This document shows, piece by piece, positions 6,791 through 10,927 of a stretch of 10,927 bases of DNA. Under the pieces are notes generated by a model. The model worked only from the letters and a program-made list of their open reading frames with translations. It was not told the DNA's origin and ran no database searches. Both the position numbers and the translations under genes were made by a program. Source of the DNA: an uncultured delta proteobacterium (GTDB taxonomy: Bacteria; Desulfobacterota; WTBG01; CAIYCZ01); NCBI GenBank assembly GCA_903924805.1, contig CAIYCZ010000055.1, forward strand, positions 1-10,927, written 5' to 3'. Each line of letters begins with the position of its first letter. The stretch's first letter is position 1.

Positions 6791-8922
6791 AAGATAAAGT
6801 TCCGGACATAAAATATCTTTTTGAGCCGCGCGCAGTTGCGGTCATAGGAGCGTCACAGGACAAAACCAAGCTGGGTTACCATGTTGTCGATAATATCGTA
6901 TCAGGAGGATATAAGGGAAAGATATATCCGATAAATCCGCGCGGTGGTGACATATGTGGCCACCGTGTGTATGCACGTATTGAAGACGTTGATGATGACA
7001 TTGATGTAGTCTCTATTGTAGTGCCGGCAAAGTTTGTATTTGAGGCGGTAAAAAGCTGTGCCGAGAAAGGCGTGAAGTTTGCCTCAATAATAACATCGGG
7101 CTTCGCCGAGGTGGGAAACGTTGAAGAGGAGCGCAGGATAGTAGCCTGTGCGCGGGATCACGGCATGCGCATCCAGGGGCCGAATATATTCGGCATATAC
7201 TCCTGCGTGAGTTCTCTCAATGCCACGTTTTCTGCCGGCTGCCCGGAACCAGGCGGCGTTGCCATTATAACCCAGAGCGGGGCTCTGGGCCTTGGCATGA
7301 TCGGTAAAACCGCCATTGAGCACCTGGGGCTGTCTGCCATTGTCTCGGTGGGCAATAAATCAGATCTTGATGAGGCGGATCTGCTTGAATACCTGATACC
7401 CCAGGAAGAGACCAAACTGATTTTCATGTATATCGAAGGAGTGCAGGATGGGGAAAAGCTCATCCGGGTGCTCTCGGCTGCGACCAAGAAAAAGCCGGTC
7501 ATTGTATTAAAGTCAGGCCGCTCCGAGCGCGGTGCTATTGCAGCCGCTTCCCACACCGGTTCGCTTGCCGGCTCAGACGATGTGTTTGATGCTATTATGC
7601 GGCAGTGCGGGGTGCTGCGGGCGGAATGCGTCAAGGAAGGGTTTGACTGGTGCAAGTTCATTGCAGCCTCACCGCCGCCGCCGGGCGACAATACCGTTAT
7701 CATCACCAATGGCGGCGGTATCGGGGTCATGGCTACTGACGCATCTGAAAAGTATAACGTGGCGCTCTACGATGATGCAGCAACGCTCAAGGAGGCGTTT
7801 ACCGCGGTAACCCCTGACTTTGGCTCGACAAAAAACCCGGTTGATATCACCGGGCAGGCAGGGCGCGCGGAATATAACGTGGCACTGGATGCGGCGCTCA
7901 ACCACCGGGACATGCACGGGGTGATGGCGCTGTATTGTGAGACAGCGGTGTTTGATGCAGAGAACCTCAGCAGCATGATTATGGAAAACTCCCGCAAGTA
8001 CCGGGAGGGAGGCAAGCCGCTGGTGTTTGCCGTATTTGGCGGCAGGAAATCAGAAGACTGCATATCCCAGTGCCGGGAGCAGAACATCCCGGTGTTCAGC
8101 GATGTGTATGAAGCGGTGTCATGCATGGGCTCCCTCTACCGGTACTATAACTATAAAAATAATATTTCAGAAGGTGAAGCGACGGTTGAGCTGGATACCC
8201 GCTTAATTGAGACTATTGCCCATCAGGCACTGCAGCAGAACCGGTTTTTCCTGCTGGCAAACGAGGCGCAGGCTATAATGAAGATTGCCGGCGTTGAGGT
8301 ACCCAGGAGCTCTGTTGCACGCAACCTCGACGAGGCAGTGCGGTGCTCGGAGGACATCGGTTATCCGGTGGTTATGAAAGTAGTTTCCAGGGACATTATT
8401 CATAAAAGCGACGCCGGCGGTGTTGCCCTCAACCTGGAAAATAAAAATGAAGTGATTGATGCATATCAGGCCATCATCCAGAACTGCAAGGCCTACAATC
8501 CGAACGCATTTATAGAGGGGGTTGAGATTGCAGAGATGGTTAAACCCGGGACCGAACTTATCATCGGCGCCCGCAGAGATGCCACGTTTGGCACGATTGT
8601 TATGGTCGGCCTTGGCGGCATTTATGTTGAGGTGATGAAGGATGTGACGTTCAGGTACTTCCCGCTCGACCGCAGGGAAGTCATGAACATGATAAAAGAA
8701 ATCAGGTCATATCCCCTCCTCCTGGGCGTCCGCGGCGAGGAAAAGAAGGACATAGACGGTGCGGCTGATATGATTATCAAACTGGGTTCGATCATTCAGA
8801 ACTGTAAAACGATTTCTGATATTGAAATCAATCCTCTGAGAGTCTATGAGGGCAAGGGAGTCAAAGCAGTAGATGTCAGAATTCTACTTTCAAAAGTTGA
8901 GAGGAGTAACCAACATGAATAA
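6787..8922 (+). CDS. ADP-forming acyl-CoA synthetase (acetate-CoA ligase type), fused alpha-beta subunits
   Basis: The 711-residue product carries the whole NDP-forming acyl-CoA synthetase in one chain. Residues about 8-105 are the CoA-binding domain (FEPRAVAVIGASQDKTKLG). Succinyl-CoA-ligase-like domains follow, with TQSGALG (162-168) and the phosphohistidine motif SHTGSLAG carrying His256. The C-terminal ATP-grasp part (about 475-705) contains the second relay histidine His539 in IIHKSDAGGV, GLGGIYVEV (608-616) and DIEINPL (678-684). The reaction, acyl-CoA + ADP + Pi to acid + CoA + ATP, is reversible and is used for substrate-level phosphorylation in many anaerobes. Both histidines are present, unlike in Pat-type relatives where this part is catalytically dead, and no GNAT domain is attached. 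AGAGG (6776-6780) precedes the ATG by six bases. The last 8 bases overlap the next gene. The chain-length preference is unknown. Confidence 0.93.
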   Translation: MKDKVPDIKYLFEPRAVAVIGASQDKTKLGYHVVDNIVSGGYKGKIYPINPRGGDICGHRVYARIEDVDDDIDVVSIVVPAKFVFEAVKSCAEKGVKFASIITSGFAEVGNVEEERRIVACARDHGMRIQGPNIFGIYSCVSSLNATFSAGCPEPGGVAIITQSGALGLGMIGKTAIEHLGLSAIVSVGNKSDLDEADLLEYLIPQEETKLIFMYIEGVQDGEKLIRVLSAATKKKPVIVLKSGRSERGAIAAASHTGSLAGSDDVFDAIMRQCGVLRAECVKEGFDWCKFIAASPPPPGDNTVIITNGGGIGVMATDASEKYNVALYDDAATLKEAFTAVTPDFGSTKNPVDITGQAGRAEYNVALDAALNHRDMHGVMALYCETAVFDAENLSSMIMENSRKYREGGKPLVFAVFGGRKSEDCISQCREQNIPVFSDVYEAVSCMGSLYRYYNYKNNISEGEATVELDTRLIETIAHQALQQNRFFLLANEAQAIMKIAGVEVPRSSVARNLDEAVRCSEDIGYPVVMKVVSRDIIHKSDAGGVALNLENKNEVIDAYQAIIQNCKAYNPNAFIEGVEIAEMVKPGTELIIGARRDATFGTIVMVGLGGIYVEVMKDVTFRYFPLDRREVMNMIKEIRSYPLLLGVRGEEKKDIDGAADMIIKLGSIIQNCKTISDIEINPLRVYEGKGVKAVDVRILLSKVERSNQHE
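8901..8906 (+). promoter_or_regulatory. Ribosome binding site inside the synthetase gene, for the DRTGG protein
   Basis: GAGGAG lies eight bases before the ATG at 8915 and inside the last codons of the synthetase. It supports 8915 as the start rather than the earlier in-frame codon at 8873. Confidence 0.7.
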
Positions 8923-9949
8923 GATTATAGTAGCATCGTTACGCAAAAATGCCGGCAAAACCAACGTGATTGTTGGACTAACCAAAACGCTGAATAAAAA
9001 AATCGGCTACCTGAAGCCGTTTGGCGACAGATTGATCTATAGCAAAAAGCGTCTGTGGGATTATGACTCAGCACTGATAGCGAACGTGTTTACGCTGCAT
9101 GAAAATCCTGAAGACATGAGCATCGGATTTGACCACTCGAAGCTCAGATACATGTATGATGAGAAAGTAACGCGGGAAAAGGTTTCCGAACTGGCGACCA
9201 ATATGGGGCAGGGCAAAGACATCCTGTTTGTTGAAGGGGGAAGGGATCTTTCCTATGGTATCTCGGTGTATCTTGATGCCCTGTCACTGGCCCGCTACAT
9301 CGGGGGCAAACTGGTAACGGTGATCAGCGGTGATGAAGATACCATCTTTGATGACATAACCTATATTAAAAAGAATGTTGATAGTGCCGGGATTGACTTT
9401 AAAGGGGTTATTATCAACAAGGTTCAGAATATAGATGATTTCACCGGGACCTATCTTCCCCAGATTCAAAAAATTGGCGTGCCGGTCCTCGGTGTCATTC
9501 CCTACCACAGCGATTTTACCCACTTTTCGGTCAACTACCTGAGCGAGCGTTTGTTCGCCAAGGTTATTACCGGAGAGGACAATTTGAACCGCATCGTAAA
9601 AAATATTTTTATCGGCGCCATGTCTGTCAATTCAGCCCTCCAGCAGCCGTTCCTTAAGAAGGAAGGCAACCTTATCATAACCGGCGGCGACCGGACTGAC
9701 ATGATACTGGTAGCACTTGATTTTAAAGCAGAGGCGATTATTCTGACGAATAATGTGCTGCCACCGGCACATATCATCTCAAAGGCTGCCGAGCGCAAGG
9801 TGCCGGTGCTTCTGGTACCCTATGACACATACGAAACAGCAAAGCGGATTGACAGCATCGAGCCGCTCATAACCAAGGACGACAAGCATAAGATTGAATT
9901 GCTCGGAGCCCTGATCAAAGAGCATGTCACTATTGAAGCAATAGTTTAA
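8915..9949 (+). CDS. Stand-alone P-loop/DRTGG protein, like the N-terminal region of phosphotransacetylase
   Basis: The 344-residue protein begins with a Walker A-like loop, SLRKNAGKT (8-16), in a dethiobiotin-synthetase-like (AAA_26) P-loop domain of about 225 residues. Further landmarks are FVEGGRDLSYG (105-115) and GVIINKVQN (164-172). Residues about 235-340 form a DRTGG domain with ITGGDRTDMI at 255-264. The same pair of domains forms the N-terminal half of long bacterial phosphotransacetylases, where it has a regulatory role. The catalytic phosphotransacetylase domain is absent here. The gene overlaps the acyl-CoA synthetase by 8 bases (ATGAATAA), so the two are probably translated together. 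A regulatory or accessory role for that enzyme is inference. The N-terminal similarity to BioD should not be read as dethiobiotin synthesis, because a DRTGG domain follows and no bio gene is adjacent. Confidence 0.85.
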   Translation: MNKIIVASLRKNAGKTNVIVGLTKTLNKKIGYLKPFGDRLIYSKKRLWDYDSALIANVFTLHENPEDMSIGFDHSKLRYMYDEKVTREKVSELATNMGQGKDILFVEGGRDLSYGISVYLDALSLARYIGGKLVTVISGDEDTIFDDITYIKKNVDSAGIDFKGVIINKVQNIDDFTGTYLPQIQKIGVPVLGVIPYHSDFTHFSVNYLSERLFAKVITGEDNLNRIVKNIFIGAMSVNSALQQPFLKKEGNLIITGGDRTDMILVALDFKAEAIILTNNVLPPAHIISKAAERKVPVLLVPYDTYETAKRIDSIEPLITKDDKHKIELLGALIKEHVTIEAIV

Positions 9950-9974
9950 CCGCTATGGAACTGCCTTCTCATTC

Positions 9975-10012
9975 TTCCCCTCCCCTGGCGGGAGGGGAAT
10001 GAGGGGAGGGTG
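9975..10012 (+). repeat. GC-rich palindromic repeat (REP-like), copy 2
   Basis: TTCCCCTCCC (9975-9984) and GGGAGGGGAA (9990-9999) form a perfect 10-base stem with a 5-base loop. A tail rich in G (TGAGGGGAGGGTG) follows. Architecture, orientation and tail match copy 1 at 861-897, although the stems differ in sequence. There is no T-run after it, so it is not an obvious terminator for the DRTGG gene. Confidence 0.6.
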
Positions 10013-10050
10013 GAGAAATAAAACAAGACCTTCTAATTTCATCCTGTTTA

Positions 10051-10878
10051 ATGGTATCACCAGTACATTTAACTCCTGCAACGGTTCGAGTATTTCGCCA
10101 AAAGATTTACCGCTACTACCGCCAGCATGGACGCACGCTTTCCTGGCGCAAAACACGAAATCCCTACCATATCCTTGTCTCAGAAGTCATGCTGCAGCAA
10201 ACGCAGGTTGAGAGAGTTGCAGAAAAGTACGAGGAGTTTATCTCTGCGTTTCCTGATTTCAAAACACTTGCCAGCGCACCGCTGAGAAAGATACTGCAGG
10301 TGTGGCAGGGCATGGGGTACAACCGCAGGGCCCTGTATCTGCAAAAAATTGCGCAGGCCGTGTCAGACAATTACAATGGCAAACTTCCCCGTCAATTAGA
10401 TGAGCTGATAAAACTCCCGGGTATTGGAAAAAATACCGCATCTGCCATTGCAGCCTTTGCCTTTAACAAGCCGGTTGCCTTTATTGAAACAAACATTCGC
10501 AGCGTTTTCATCCACTTCTTTTTTTGTGACCGGGATTCGGTACGTGACAATGAAATCATGCCGCTGGTAGAGAAAACCATTGATACTGAAAACCCGCGGA
10601 AGTGGTACTATGCGCTCATGGACTACGGGGTGATGCTTAAAAAGACCCATCCAAACCCAAGCAGAAAAAGTGCTCATCATCAAAAGCAGGGAAGATTTGA
10701 GGGATCAAACCGGCAGGTGCGGGGAAGGATCATTAAGGTTCTCACTGAGAATCCCAATATCTCCGAGGCAGCAATAATTAAGCGCCTTGGGATTTCTCCA
10801 GAGGGGGTAAAAAGTAATCTTGATCAGTTGCAGAAAGAGGAATTGATTAGAAAGAAGGGGAATAAATTCAATGTATAG
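10051..10878 (+). CDS. MutY-like HhH-GPD DNA glycosylase lacking the Fe-S cluster, with a C-terminal winged helix
   Basis: The 275-residue protein aligns with the catalytic core of A/G-specific adenine glycosylase. It shows SWRKTRNPYHILVSEVMLQQTQ with the MutY-type catalytic Glu45, WQGMGYNRRA (85-94) and the helix-hairpin-helix LPGIGKNTASAI (122-133). The aspartate normally found in the following segment (DxNVxR in MutY) is Glu146 here (FIETNIRS). Asn128 occupies the position that is Lys in endonuclease III and Ser in E. coli MutY, so a lyase activity is unlikely. None of the four Fe-S cysteines is present: the segment after MDYGVML has Lys where MutY has its first Cys. The NUDIX-like 8-oxoG-recognition domain is also missing. 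Residues about 222-275 look like a small winged helix (GRIIKVL, then ISEAAIIKRLGISPEGVKSNL). It probably excises a base from mispairs, but the substrate is uncertain. The start has no strong Shine-Dalgarno. Confidence 0.85.
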   Translation: MVSPVHLTPATVRVFRQKIYRYYRQHGRTLSWRKTRNPYHILVSEVMLQQTQVERVAEKYEEFISAFPDFKTLASAPLRKILQVWQGMGYNRRALYLQKIAQAVSDNYNGKLPRQLDELIKLPGIGKNTASAIAAFAFNKPVAFIETNIRSVFIHFFFCDRDSVRDNEIMPLVEKTIDTENPRKWYYALMDYGVMLKKTHPNPSRKSAHHQKQGRFEGSNRQVRGRIIKVLTENPNISEAAIIKRLGISPEGVKSNLDQLQKEELIRKKGNKFNV

Positions 10879-10927
10879 GAATTTCCTTTTTGATAAGCAG
10901 AGGTAATAAAAGGCAAACAGGAGGGAA
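10879..10927 (+). other. Window end, no gene seen
   Basis: The 49 bases after the glycosylase stop are AT-rich and end with a Shine-Dalgarno-like AGGAGGG at the very edge. A further + strand gene probably starts just outside the window. No terminator is apparent. Confidence 0.3.

Noticed and set aside
8915..9600. The P-loop domain as a BioD dethiobiotin synthetase completing the biotin pathway
   Set aside because: The chain continues into a DRTGG domain, the gene is coupled to the acyl-CoA synthetase and it is far from bioH/bioC. The similarity is only at the level of the shared P-loop fold.
1..10927. CRISPR array, tRNA/rRNA genes, insertion sequence or defence system
   Set aside because: No direct-repeat array, cloverleaf or rRNA-like stretch, transposase, or defence-family protein is visible on either strand.

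Overview
The window is bacterial DNA of roughly even base composition, with genes packed on the + strand. Seven protein genes are well supported and I see no convincing gene on the - strand. Shine-Dalgarno-led starts, a BioC/BioH biotin pair and a CoA-ester energy-metabolism cluster suggest an anaerobic or fermentative/syntrophic bacterium, perhaps a Desulfobacterota- or Nitrospirota-like lineage. That placement is inference from gene content; there is no rRNA or other marker gene to confirm it.

Region 1 (1-1790) is the end of a biotin-precursor operon. It holds a BioH-like pimeloyl-ACP methyl ester esterase (30-833) and a BioC malonyl-ACP methyltransferase (912-1727), followed by a probable intrinsic terminator. 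BioC caps malonyl-ACP as a methyl ester so that fatty-acid synthesis can elongate it; BioH later removes the methyl group. A short GC-rich palindromic repeat lies between the two genes.

Region 2 (about 1800-9949) is the most interesting part: five co-directional genes devoted to CoA thioesters. In order they are a class I acetyl-CoA hydrolase/CoA-transferase fused to a C-terminal GNAT acetyltransferase; a CaiC-like AMP-forming acyl-CoA ligase homologue with a wrecked ATP-binding loop and no C-terminal lobe; a class III (CaiB/BaiF) CoA-transferase; a fused ADP-forming acyl-CoA synthetase with both relay histidines; and, overlapping it by 8 bases, a stand-alone P-loop plus DRTGG protein that resembles the regulatory N-terminal part of phosphotransacetylase. 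A plausible reading is that the transferases activate a carboxylate by CoA exchange and the synthetase recovers ATP from the resulting acyl-CoA. The GNAT, the dead ligase and the DRTGG protein would then be control or scaffold parts. Leaders and gaps hold candidate promoters, a dyad, a hairpin and a tiny coupled leader ORF.

Region 3 (9950-10927) has a second copy of the palindromic repeat and a MutY-like DNA glycosylase. The glycosylase lacks the iron-sulfur cluster and the 8-oxoG-recognition domain, has Glu in place of the catalytic Asp, and ends in a winged-helix-like segment.
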